DNA from: Chloroflexota bacterium
GTDB lineage: Bacteria > Chloroflexota > Anaerolineae > Anaerolineales > Villigracilaceae
Direction of reading: 5' to 3'
DNA length: 64,000 nt
NCBI GenBank assembly: GCA_024224815.1
Contig: JAAENC010000894.1
Location: 45,724-109,723, forward strand
The notes under the pieces were generated by a model that saw only the letters and a list, made by a program, of their open reading frames with translations, made no database searches and was not told the DNA's origin. This document shows positions 32,837 through 40,760 of the stretch, one piece after another. The translations under genes were made by a program, and so were the position numbers. Each line of letters opens with the position of its first letter. Position 1 is the first letter of the stretch.

Positions 32837-34084
32837 CTAAACCAACATTACTTCTACCATCTCGCCCGCACTTAAACCAGTTGCATCGGCGGGGATCTTT
32901 AATAATCCGTCAGCAGAGACGAGTGTGAAGATCAGATTTGATTTGCCGAAAATTGGCTCAGCCAAATAGCTTTTCTCTGCGCTCTCCGTGTTCTCTGTGG
33001 TTAGACGAATCGGTATCCAATCTTCACGCCCGGCTTGGGAGGAGAGATTGACTGTCAATTTTGCGGAAAGGCTCGGGCGCAATTCATCCATGCTTTGACC
33101 AAGCAAACGTCGAATAAGCGGAGCGACGAAAACATATCCGTTGACCAGTGCGCTAACGGGATTTCCGGGCAATCCAATCACAGCTTTGCCATCGCAAACG
33201 CCCAAAATAGTCGGTTTGCCCGGACGGGTATTTACGCCATGTACCAGCACGCCCGGATCGCCCAATTCGTCTATCGCGGCGGCAGTCATATCGCGGGCGC
33301 TGGCCGACGACCCTGCTGTGATGAGCACCATTTCGCATTCGCCTAATGCGTGCGAAATCGCTTTTTTCATCGCATCCATGCTATCGACGACGATACCATA
33401 AATTACAGATTCGCCACCATATTTTTCGACTAAAGTAGATAATGTATAGGAATTAATATCCCGAACTTGCCCGGGTTGTGGGCGTTTTTCGGGGGGAACT
33501 ACTTCATCCCCGCTGGAAACAATGCCGATTTTCGGCGCTTTCACCACTTCAACATCTACGAATCCCAAAGCCATTAACCCGCCAACTTCAGCGGGGCGGA
33601 TCGCACTCCCTTTGGGCTTGATGAGGGTTCCCTGAGCAACATCCTCCCCGATTTTGATAACATTTTCGCCATCTGCTACCGCACGAAGGATTTCAATTTC
33701 GGTACCAACCGTTTGGGTATATTCGAGCATAACAACTGCATCTGCGCCTTCTGGAAGCATCCCCCCAGTGTGGATGATGGCTGTCGTTGCAGGTTTAATT
33801 TCAAGGTCAGGAATCGCACCCATCGGACATTCGCCAATCAGATTTAGGTAGGCGGGAAGAGAATCGGATGCGCCAAAAGTATCGGCGGCTTTGACAGCGA
33901 ATCCGTCCACGGTAGAGCGTGGGAATTCGGGTAAAGCGTGCGGGGCGAGGAGATCGGTTGCAATGATCCTGCCCAATGCCGAGGCGGTTTTTATTGTCTC
34001 GGTAGCCAGTTTCGGTACGGGGAGGTTGCGGAGCAATTTATCCAATGATTCTTTTGGGGGGAGGAGGGTCAGAAATTCAGGCAT
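32837..34084 (-). CDS. moeA: Molybdopterin molybdenumtransferase MoeA
   Basis: The 415-residue protein inserts molybdate (or tungstate) into adenylylated molybdopterin. MoeA motifs are LLAPHALPEFPRSTVDGFAVKAADT, IHTGGMLPEGADAVVMLEYT, IGIVSSGDEVV, GQVRDINSYTL, LITAGSSASARDMTAA and KPTILGVCDGKAVIGLPGNPVSAL. Length is standard and there is no PBP domain, unlike the homologue at 29409. It starts 4 nt after the UbiA-like gene on the same strand. Two MoeA proteins may serve molybdenum and tungsten enzymes separately (inference). Confidence 0.95.
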   Translation of the reverse strand: MPEFLTLLPPKESLDKLLRNLPVPKLATETIKTASALGRIIATDLLAPHALPEFPRSTVDGFAVKAADTFGASDSLPAYLNLIGECPMGAIPDLEIKPATTAIIHTGGMLPEGADAVVMLEYTQTVGTEIEILRAVADGENVIKIGEDVAQGTLIKPKGSAIRPAEVGGLMALGFVDVEVVKAPKIGIVSSGDEVVPPEKRPQPGQVRDINSYTLSTLVEKYGGESVIYGIVVDSMDAMKKAISHALGECEMVLITAGSSASARDMTAAAIDELGDPGVLVHGVNTRPGKPTILGVCDGKAVIGLPGNPVSALVNGYVFVAPLIRRLLGQSMDELRPSLSAKLTVNLSSQAGREDWIPIRLTTENTESAEKSYLAEPIFGKSNLIFTLVSADGLLKIPADATGLSAGEMVEVMLV

Positions 34085-34088
34085 GGTT

Positions 34089-34970
34089 TTAGCGAATCCA
34101 GAAAGTGAGGGTGAGGGTATAGGTGGTTAAGCCTATAACGGTGATTGCGAGCAGGGTCAGAAATTTATAGTTTGGGCTAATGCCGTTGGCGATTTGCTGC
34201 ATCCAGTAAACCTGAAAAATGGCGAAAGGCATGACCAGAAAAACGGATGAGATCACCGCCCAGGGAATGGAAGCGACGAAGGGCATCGCGGCAAAAAGAA
34301 GATAGGCAGAAAAAATAAGGATATGGTGAAGAGGGATCGCTTTTTGCCAACCTATTCGCTGTAAGAGACTGCCACGCTTATATTTATAATCTTCTTTATA
34401 AGCGGGAAAGTTAAGCACAAGGAAAAAGGCCAAAGCTAGCGCCGTAAGTGGAAAAGCAACTGCGCCAAGCAGACGGTGGAGTTCGCCCATCTGCAAAGTC
34501 AGAGAAAATGCGGGGATGAGGAGTGCAAAGAGAATGGCGAGGATAAGTTCGCCAAAACCGCTCGTGATAAGACGCAAAGGCGGGAGCGCGTAAGCGATAA
34601 CAGAAAGAAAGATGAGGGCGGCAAAAAAGAGGGCGGCAAGAGCAACGCCCTGTTGTAAAAGGAAGACTGTTAGCATAGCAACAACGCCCAAGGCCACAGC
34701 AGAAATTTGAAAAGATGCTGCACGCAGCCAATTTCGCTCGACGAGCGTTTCTTCTTCGATAAGACGCTCATTGTGGGGGCGAAAATAGATTGCGAGCAAA
34801 TTCATTGCCAGCAATAATAAAATAATCCAGCCAAATCCCATTCCAAAAACGAGTGGATGGTCTGCGCGTCCAAGATAACGGGCGATGCCTGTGCCGAGAG
34901 TATAGGTCAATCCGCCGAGGGCCAGGAGGAGGGGATTTGAGAAGGTGAGGAGGTGTTTTAGTTTATTCAC
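34089..34970 (-). CDS. UbiA-like prenyltransferase homologue with degenerate Asp motif
   Basis: The 293-residue protein has about eight to nine transmembrane helices. FSNPLLLALGGLTYTLGTGI and NFPAYKEDYKYKRGSLLQRIG resemble the start and the second aspartate motif of UbiA/MenA prenyltransferases. The first motif, usually NDxxDxxxD, reads NLLAIYFRPHNE and lacks the aspartates, so normal diphosphate binding is doubtful. It starts with GTG and overlaps the end of the upstream membrane-protein gene by 8 bp. Confidence 0.55.
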   Translation of the reverse strand: MNKLKHLLTFSNPLLLALGGLTYTLGTGIARYLGRADHPLVFGMGFGWIILLLLAMNLLAIYFRPHNERLIEEETLVERNWLRAASFQISAVALGVVAMLTVFLLQQGVALAALFFAALIFLSVIAYALPPLRLITSGFGELILAILFALLIPAFSLTLQMGELHRLLGAVAFPLTALALAFFLVLNFPAYKEDYKYKRGSLLQRIGWQKAIPLHHILIFSAYLLFAAMPFVASIPWAVISSVFLVMPFAIFQVYWMQQIANGISPNYKFLTLLAITVIGLTTYTLTLTFWIR

Positions 34971-35739
34971 CGAACTCTCCTAATTCTTCTAACTTTTTAA
35001 AGTATATTGTTATGGTTGACGAACTCCATAAAACTGAAAAAGCCGAAAGAATCAAAGTAATAAACGTCCCAATCGGAGCGTTTAACATTTCACTTACAAA
35101 AGATATGCTCCAACTTGGCTCAAGAGAATGACCAAACAAAGTTAATAAACTAAAAGATAAAAACATGTTTATTGCAATTATTCCTGCATTCATTGTTCCT
35201 ACAAAAAAAGCTAGCACTGTCGTTTCCAAGATTCTTCCCCAGTAAAGCTTGAAGGTTTCGTATATTGATTTCCATATTTTCATATTTTCTAACACAACAA
35301 AACGGGATGAAAAATAATACGGCAGTAAATATAAAAAAAGTATTCCTACAGCAAAGACTAAAAAGAAACCCAATTCACTTGGTGCTTCAAGCGACATGCT
35401 TCCCCAAGCTATAACAACACATAAAAACATCGAAAACAGAAAAATATACACTAAAGGAATAGCCAACATGCGCAAGCCATATTTCTTTATGGATACCTGT
35501 ATTATTTTTATGTTGGTGCTTTCTCCGTGATACGAGTTGTTTACGGCATTTATCAGAATTATTTCAAGAAAAGCTAAATATAGAAAAAGAAGAAAAGATA
35601 ATACCCACAGCATAGAGATAGCATTAAAAAATCTAGCAAGTAAAGTATATATAGATATCAAAACAAGAGAAATTGTCCATAAAGTTTTGTTCTTTATAAA
35701 AAGTCTAAACGCTTCTTTTATTGCCCCAATTGCTATCAT
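34963..35739 (-). CDS. Polytopic membrane protein of unknown function
   Basis: The 258-residue protein has six predicted transmembrane segments, including LWTISLVLISIYTLLARFF, MLWVLSFLLFLYLAFLEIILI, LAIPLVYIFLFSMFLCVVIAW and FFLVFAVGILFLYLLPYYF. MIAIGAIKEAFRLFIKNKTLW at the start and the RILETTVLAFF segment recall uncharacterised DUF families and the membrane domain of GDPD proteins. The start at 35739 overlaps the DinB-like stop (ATGA), and its end overlaps the UbiA-like gene. Function is unknown. Confidence 0.7.
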   Translation of the reverse strand: MIAIGAIKEAFRLFIKNKTLWTISLVLISIYTLLARFFNAISMLWVLSFLLFLYLAFLEIILINAVNNSYHGESTNIKIIQVSIKKYGLRMLAIPLVYIFLFSMFLCVVIAWGSMSLEAPSELGFFLVFAVGILFLYLLPYYFSSRFVVLENMKIWKSIYETFKLYWGRILETTVLAFFVGTMNAGIIAINMFLSFSLLTLFGHSLEPSWSISFVSEMLNAPIGTFITLILSAFSVLWSSSTITIYFKKLEELGEFGE

Positions 35740-36209
35740 GCTACATTTTTCCTTATATCCCGATAATGGATTTGGTTGTGACGATAGACAAGTTTTATCA
35801 TTTCTTCGAGCGTGGTTTCTTCTAAAAATGGATGTCGGCCTTCTTTTTGCAAATCTTCTGTGTTGAGTGTTTCCACCCATGCGATCATTTTTGCGCGGAT
35901 CTCAACAAAGGCTTCCAGCAATTCTGCGGTAGACATCTCTTTCATATTGGCGACTTCGGCATTATTAAAACGGTTTACGTCAAAATCATCAGAAACCCCT
36001 TCTCCGCGTTGGAGGACAGCTTCAAAAAGTCTCAAAAAAGATCTTTCGGCTGAGACAAAATGAGCTAAAACATCTCGAATGCGCCAATCCTGGCCTTCGG
36101 TGTAGAGCATTTTCATCCAGCCTGCATCATCGAGGCCAGCGAAGAATTCTGTCATCTTTTCGCCTTCGCTGCGGAGGCGTTTGGCGAGGAATTGCGGGGA
36201 TTTTGGCAT
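35736..36209 (-). CDS. DinB-like four-helix protein
   Basis: The 157-residue protein has the DinB-superfamily plan: KSPQFLAKRLRSEGEKMTEFF, WRIRDVLAHFVSAERSFLRLFE with the first histidine, and a C-terminal LVYRHNQIHYRDIRK histidine region for metal binding. It is translationally coupled (ATGA) to the membrane protein gene that follows. The substrate is unknown. Only a weak GAG precedes the ATG, and the upstream gap is filled with CAGTTATCAG repeat words. Confidence 0.75.
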   Translation of the reverse strand: MPKSPQFLAKRLRSEGEKMTEFFAGLDDAGWMKMLYTEGQDWRIRDVLAHFVSAERSFLRLFEAVLQRGEGVSDDFDVNRFNNAEVANMKEMSTAELLEAFVEIRAKMIAWVETLNTEDLQKEGRHPFLEETTLEEMIKLVYRHNQIHYRDIRKNVA

Positions 36210-36217
36210 AACTCAGT

Positions 36218-36346
36218 CCTTAGTCTTCAGTTTTCAGTTATCAGTTATCAGCAAGGGCGACCCTTTTGGATTTGCAAAAAACAACCCATCAAAAGAAGCA
36301 GCTAGACAATAACAAAAGGCAGAATAATAATCAAAGCGGGTCGCTC
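36218..36346. repeat. Repeat-rich gap: TCAGTTATCAG words and GGTCGC inverted repeat
   Basis: The left part has TCTTCAGTTTTCAGTTATCAG-type words shared with 6280-6302 and 60570. The right part is bounded by AGGGCGACCC and GGGTCGCTC, a near-perfect inverted repeat about 80 nt apart, resembling a small MITE. No gene is seen. Confidence 0.55.
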
Positions 36347-36353
36347 CTACGGC

Positions 36354-37088
36354 TCACAACAACGAATAACCACCATCAACGGTGATGGTCTGCCCCGTAA
36401 TATACTCATTCTTTAGCAAAAACTCGAGCGTGGAGGCGATCTCGCTCAGTTCTGCAGGGCGTTTGAGCGGGATGCGTTCTACCAAGCGATCCCATTCTTC
36501 TGTGGGGAAATCATCGGCGGGCAAAACGAGTCCCGGAGCGATGGCATTAACACGCACATCGGGTGCGAAGCTACGCGCCAAAACTTTTGTGAGGGATTGG
36601 AGGGCGGCTTTGCTGACCACATAGTCTGGGAATTTTGACCAAACTTTTTCGGCCCCAACATCTGTGATGTTAACGATCAGCCCGCCACCCGAGTCACGCA
36701 TCCGGATTTGGGCTTGCTGGGCGAGAAAAAACGGGGTGCGGAGGTTGAGATTCATCGTTGCGTCCCAATCGGGGAGGGATAATGTTCGGGCATCGGCAGG
36801 CTGCATGGTTGCGGCAGAATTAACGAGAACGCGTAAAGGGTGAGGAGATGAATCTATCACGCTGAACAAGCCGAGGGCTGAGTCCGCATCCGTTAAATTG
36901 GCCTGCGCCAAAATAACATCCGCGCCGAGAGAACGCAATTCCTTTGCTGTGGACTCCGCTTCATCCACAGAATGATTGTAGTGCAGCAAAATTGCGTATC
37001 CCTGCTTGGCGAGGGCCTGCGCAAAAACACGCCCTAAACGATGGGCGGCTCCGGTAACGAGGGCAAGAGGGATGTTATCTTTTTTCAT
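36354..37088 (-). CDS. Pteridine-reductase-like short-chain dehydrogenase
   Basis: The 244-residue SDR has the cofactor motif TGAAHRLGR. The arginine in TGxxxRxG and a following LLHYNHS segment are typical of the PTR1/FolM pteridine reductases that prefer NADPH. The catalytic tyrosine and lysine lie in DYVVSKAAL and the C-terminus has GQTITVDGGYSLL. It could reduce dihydropterin or dihydrofolate; a general 3-oxoacyl reductase role cannot be excluded. The start at 37088 is chosen over 37118 because the Rossmann strand begins soon after it. Confidence 0.8.
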   Translation of the reverse strand: MKKDNIPLALVTGAAHRLGRVFAQALAKQGYAILLHYNHSVDEAESTAKELRSLGADVILAQANLTDADSALGLFSVIDSSPHPLRVLVNSAATMQPADARTLSLPDWDATMNLNLRTPFFLAQQAQIRMRDSGGGLIVNITDVGAEKVWSKFPDYVVSKAALQSLTKVLARSFAPDVRVNAIAPGLVLPADDFPTEEWDRLVERIPLKRPAELSEIASTLEFLLKNEYITGQTITVDGGYSLL

Positions 37089-37105
37089 AATTAGACAAGG
37101 GAGGA

Positions 37106-37197
37106 GAGTGCGTCGCACCTAAACGATGAAAAGCTCTCCTTCGACGGGCAAAATACTGTCGATCAGCATTTTTTTGTCGAAATAGGTGCGACGCACG
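37106..37197. repeat. Family-C MITE-like repeat, copy 1
   Basis: Terminal inverted repeats GAGTGCGTCGCACCTA and TAGGTGCGACGCAC bound about 60 nt that contain ACGGGCAAAA and GCATTTTTTTGTCG words. The whole element matches the copy at 51445. No reading frame is seen. Confidence 0.88.
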
Positions 37198-37224
37198 CCC
37201 GCATAAGTGAAAGAATGATTAAAA

Positions 37225-37254
37225 TAAAAATGCGAAAGTGATTTTCGCATTTAG
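37225..37254 (-). terminator. Rho-independent terminator of proline dehydrogenase gene
   Basis: On the minus strand AATGCGAAA-ATCA-CTTTCGCATT is followed by TTTATTTT. A second G/C-rich hairpin (CCCCCC/GGGGGG arms at 37290-37310) lies between it and the gene end. Confidence 0.85.
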
Positions 37255-37318
37255 TTTACCACTACACCCCCCTGCCCTAAAGGGCATCCCCCCGCAAGCG
37301 GGGGGAATTATAGGGGGA

Positions 37319-38284
37319 TTATTTTTTAAAGAAATTGGAGATAAAAAACCACACATTTGCGGGGCGTTCTGCCAGGCGGCGCATGAAATATGGGTACCAT
37401 TGCGTACCAAATGGGACATAAACACGGACTTGATAACCTTCAGCGACAAGTTGATCTTGCAGATCGCGGCGAATGCCATAAAGCATTTGAAACTCGAAGA
37501 ATTCTTTTCCAAGCTCAATTTTCTTGGCATATTGTTTTGCAAACTCGACTCTTTTCTCGTCTTGCGTGGCAATCGCGGGAATAGGCGGCGTGCGCCCGTC
37601 TTCACTCACTTTTGCAAAGCTATTTTCAAGCGTCGAATCCATCAGGATTTTAGTAAGGAGGTCAAAATTGGCATCCACATCTTCTTTTTTAGGGTAAGCC
37701 AGCTCAGGAGGTTCTTTATAGGCCCCTTTAATTAGACGAAAACGTGTGCCACCCTCGAGCATTTTTTTTGTATCTTCTTCAGCGCGATAAAGATAAGATT
37801 GTACGGCCATGCCTACAGTTTCGGGTGTAAAACCGACCGCGAGCATTTCATTGTAGGTTTCAATTGTAAGGTCGGTATAAGGGGTGTCTTCAATATCAAT
37901 ACGTACAAAATTATCATATTCTTTTGCATGTTCTAGAATACGACGTAAATTTTGTTGGCAAATAGTTGCGTCTAAGCCCATTCCAATTTGAGTCAATTTG
38001 ATCGAAACGCCGGCACGCACACCGGATTCTTCAATGGCATCCAAAATGCCTAAAATCTCTTCTGTAGCTTGCACGGCTTCTTCTAATCGTGAAGTATGCT
38101 CACCAAGTTGGTCTAAAGTTGCGTTAATTCCCTTTGCATTTAATTCTTTTACAACAGCAATGGCTTCTTCATTTGTCTCCCCCGCTACAAAGCGAGATGC
38201 AACGTTCCAGGCAAAAGACCAGCCTGTTACCATGCGTTGCGCCCACTCAGCCTGAGATAAATAAATAAGAAAAGATCGAAGCAT
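37319..38284 (-). CDS. Proline dehydrogenase
   Basis: The 321-residue FAD enzyme oxidises proline to pyrroline-5-carboxylate. It is a monofunctional PutA/PRODH type like the Deinococcus enzyme. Family features are GATLDQLGEH-like NATLDQLGEHTSRLEEA, VSIKLTQIGMGLD, FVRIDIEDTPYTDLTIE, GMAVQSYLYRAEED, RLIKGAYKEPPELAYPKK and the C-terminal RVYVPFGTQWYPYFMRRLAERPAN. The start at 38284 follows AGGAG; the longer frame adds an unlikely N-terminus. No P5C dehydrogenase gene lies in the window. Confidence 0.95.
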   Translation of the reverse strand: MLRSFLIYLSQAEWAQRMVTGWSFAWNVASRFVAGETNEEAIAVVKELNAKGINATLDQLGEHTSRLEEAVQATEEILGILDAIEESGVRAGVSIKLTQIGMGLDATICQQNLRRILEHAKEYDNFVRIDIEDTPYTDLTIETYNEMLAVGFTPETVGMAVQSYLYRAEEDTKKMLEGGTRFRLIKGAYKEPPELAYPKKEDVDANFDLLTKILMDSTLENSFAKVSEDGRTPPIPAIATQDEKRVEFAKQYAKKIELGKEFFEFQMLYGIRRDLQDQLVAEGYQVRVYVPFGTQWYPYFMRRLAERPANVWFFISNFFKK

Positions 38285-38429
38285 TTTTTCTCCTAAGATA
38301 TAATTTTCTAAGGTCTTTCGTATACATAATAGCATAACAGCATCGCTAACCAAGAGCGAATGAGCGTGTTATACTCTGCGGGTGACATAAGTCATAAATT
38401 TTAGAAGAAAAAACCTTCTCGGAGGCTCT

Positions 38430-39923
38430 GTGAGAACCCGTAATCCATCATTTTTAATCATTCGTGTCGTATCTTTAATTTTTATTGTTGCGGCCGTTTC
38501 ACTAACCTTATTTCAACTCTTCAATTATAGCCGCGAACGAAATAATTATCCCGCCGGGATGACCATCGGCGGTGTAGCTGTTGGTGGCGTAGACGCTCAA
38601 ATTGCTTCAGAGCGAGTCCTGCTAGTTTACTCTCAACCTGTAGAGGTGCAATATGCTGGCGAGATTATCCACATCTCCCCTGCGCAAGTCGGTTTTAGCG
38701 TGGATATTGAAAGCATGATCGCTGCCGCCGACCTTGTACGTACTACATCCCCATTTTGGGGCGGATTTTGGGATAATCTCTGGAATCGCCCCCGTCCCGC
38801 ATCTGCTATACCCCTCCGAGCATCTCTCGAAGATGAACAACTTCTCGCTTATCTCGAAACCGAAATAGCCCCCCGCTACGATAAACCTGCCTCTGCCGCT
38901 CAACCCATTGCAGGAACCGTTATTTTTGAGAGTGGCGCAGCGGGGCAAGAACTTAATATTGATCGAGCACTAACGCTCATTGAAGATGCCCTCGAATCCC
39001 CCACAAATAGAATGATCGCCCTCTCCTATCAGGAGACAGACCCAGCCCGCCCAACGATAGAAAATCTCGAAATTCTACTCAAGCAGATCATCGAGCTTTC
39101 CGACTTCGATGGGGTGATCAGCTTTTATCTCAGCGATTTACAAAATGCGCAAGAGATCCATTTCGCATTAGATAATGGAGAAGATGTTTTAGAACCAGAT
39201 GTTGCCATTACGGCCTCCAGCACGATCAAAATCCCGATAATGCTCTCTAATATCATCCATCGTGGCACGCCAGATGAGAAAACAGCAGGGTATATGGAAG
39301 ATGTTTTCCAGCAATCGGATAATGCCGCGGCCGATATTTTGATGACGCAAATTAATTCCCTTGAAGGCCCGCTTGTTGTAACAGAAGATTTACAAAAACT
39401 TGGTCTGGAAAACACCTTTATGGCGGGCTTCTTTTGTAACCCATCAAACCCTTGTCCACTTTTGAGACGATTTAGCACACCGGCAAACCAACGAACAGAT
39501 GTGTTCACTAATCCCGACGACTATAACCAAACGACTTCTTCTGATATAGGCATGCTGCTGACTGATATTTATCAATGTTCAGAAACAGGTGGTGGTGCGC
39601 TCGTTGCCGCTTTCCCCAACCAGATTAGCCAAGCCGATTGCCTGCTGATGATCGAGTATATGGAGCAAGATAAATTTGGTTCCCTAATTCAGGCCGGTCT
39701 CCCTGATGGGACAAAAGTTGCCCATAAGCACGGATTTATCCCCGATCGTTTTGGCGTTGTTCACGATATTAGTGATGTAGGCATTATTTACACCCCGGGT
39801 GGAGACTTTGTGCTTGCCATTTACACCTACCATCCCGTGCAAGGGATTTGGGGTGAGGTCAATCCGCTTTTTGTGGAGTTGACGCAGGCGATCTATAATT
39901 ATTTCAATTTATCCGGTTCCTAA
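38430..39923 (+). CDS. Secreted class-A beta-lactamase-fold protein with YoaR-type N-domain
   Basis: The 497-residue protein has one N-terminal transmembrane segment (FLIIRVVSLIFIVAAVSLTL). Residues 40-210 resemble the YoaR-type putative peptidoglycan-binding domain (GMTIGGVAVGGVDAQIA). Residues 215-497 form a serine beta-lactamase fold: S264-x-x-K267 (SSTIK), S296-D297-N298 and a KHG motif in VAHKHGFIPD in place of KTG. It may be a cell-wall-acting transpeptidase-like or hydrolase protein rather than a resistance enzyme. It starts with GTG after GGAGG. Confidence 0.85.
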   Translation: MRTRNPSFLIIRVVSLIFIVAAVSLTLFQLFNYSRERNNYPAGMTIGGVAVGGVDAQIASERVLLVYSQPVEVQYAGEIIHISPAQVGFSVDIESMIAAADLVRTTSPFWGGFWDNLWNRPRPASAIPLRASLEDEQLLAYLETEIAPRYDKPASAAQPIAGTVIFESGAAGQELNIDRALTLIEDALESPTNRMIALSYQETDPARPTIENLEILLKQIIELSDFDGVISFYLSDLQNAQEIHFALDNGEDVLEPDVAITASSTIKIPIMLSNIIHRGTPDEKTAGYMEDVFQQSDNAAADILMTQINSLEGPLVVTEDLQKLGLENTFMAGFFCNPSNPCPLLRRFSTPANQRTDVFTNPDDYNQTTSSDIGMLLTDIYQCSETGGGALVAAFPNQISQADCLLMIEYMEQDKFGSLIQAGLPDGTKVAHKHGFIPDRFGVVHDISDVGIIYTPGGDFVLAIYTYHPVQGIWGEVNPLFVELTQAIYNYFNLSGS

Positions 39924-40044
39924 GCGCTGAATGCAGCATTATCGAAAAGATGATGATGTTGAGAAAATGTTTTTAAAGGGAAGCAAGCAAAAATCATGTG
40001 CGGTGCGAATTCCAAATCTCGAATGAGAATAACTTTTAATCGTT

Positions 40045-40050
40045 TATAAT
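40045..40050 (+). promoter_or_regulatory. -10 box for leaderless transcript
   Basis: TATAAT ends exactly 6 nt before the ATG at 40057 and no Shine-Dalgarno sequence is present. Transcription would start at or next to the A of the ATG. Confidence 0.65.
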
Positions 40051-40056
40051 CTGTTT

Positions 40057-40758
40057 ATGAGTACAACTTTTCACCTCTACCGTTTGCAAGAAATTGATAG
40101 TGAAATTGATAAGGTACAACGCCGTCTGGATGAGATCCAGAAGATCCTTGATGATAATCAGGAGTTAAAGCGCGTTAAAGCCCATTTTGAAGCGTGTGAA
40201 GCCGAACAAGGCAAAACAGAAAAAACGCTGCGAAAGGCTGAAGATGAGGTAAAGAAACAACGCGTCAAGATTGAACAGACGGAATCGATGCTCTATAGTG
40301 GGAATGTAAAAAACCCGAAAGAAGTGCAAGACTTACAAAAGAAATCTGAATCGCTTAAGCGTTATCTCTTGTCCTTGGAAGACGTGCAATTAGAGGCAAT
40401 GCTTGCGAATGATGAAAAAAATGATGTTTTGAGAGAGGCGCAAAAGGATTTGGATGCGCTGAAAGCGAAATTGGTCCAGGAGCATAGCCAGCTAGCCGGT
40501 GAGCAAAGCGGATTAGAGAAGGAAAAAACGCGCATACTTCAAGAGCGAGATGTTGCGTTACCGGCCGTGCAGGCAGACCACCTTGAGTTATATAATAAAC
40601 TTCGTAAAAGCAAACGAGGGGTTGCTATTGCTGCGATTATTGACGGTGGTTGTTCCGCTTGTGGTGCAACTTTGACTCCAGCTTTGCAACAAAAAGTTCG
40701 TTCTGTTGCCCAAATGGCTTATTGTTCTTCTTGTCAACGAATCCTTTATGGTAATTAA
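40057..40758 (+). CDS. C4-type zinc-ribbon coiled-coil protein
   Basis: The 233-residue protein is a long antiparallel coiled coil (residues 5-175) followed by a zinc ribbon with cysteines in CSACGATLT and YCSSCQRIL. This is the CT398/zf-RING_7 architecture found widely in bacteria; some relatives bind components of secretion or transcription, but no general function is fixed. The start is leaderless. The next gene begins 2 nt after its stop, so the two are co-transcribed. Confidence 0.88.
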   Translation: MSTTFHLYRLQEIDSEIDKVQRRLDEIQKILDDNQELKRVKAHFEACEAEQGKTEKTLRKAEDEVKKQRVKIEQTESMLYSGNVKNPKEVQDLQKKSESLKRYLLSLEDVQLEAMLANDEKNDVLREAQKDLDALKAKLVQEHSQLAGEQSGLEKEKTRILQERDVALPAVQADHLELYNKLRKSKRGVAIAAIIDGGCSACGATLTPALQQKVRSVAQMAYCSSCQRILYGN

Positions 40759-40760
40759 CA

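Noticed and set aside
37219-37735. Open frames on both strands over the proline dehydrogenase end and its terminator
   Set aside because: They run through a clear terminator and G/C-rich hairpin and overlap the true gene in other frames.
38430-39923. Antibiotic-resistance beta-lactamase
   Set aside because: The KTG motif is KHG and the protein has a membrane anchor and a YoaR-type wall-binding domain, so a cell-wall role is more likely.
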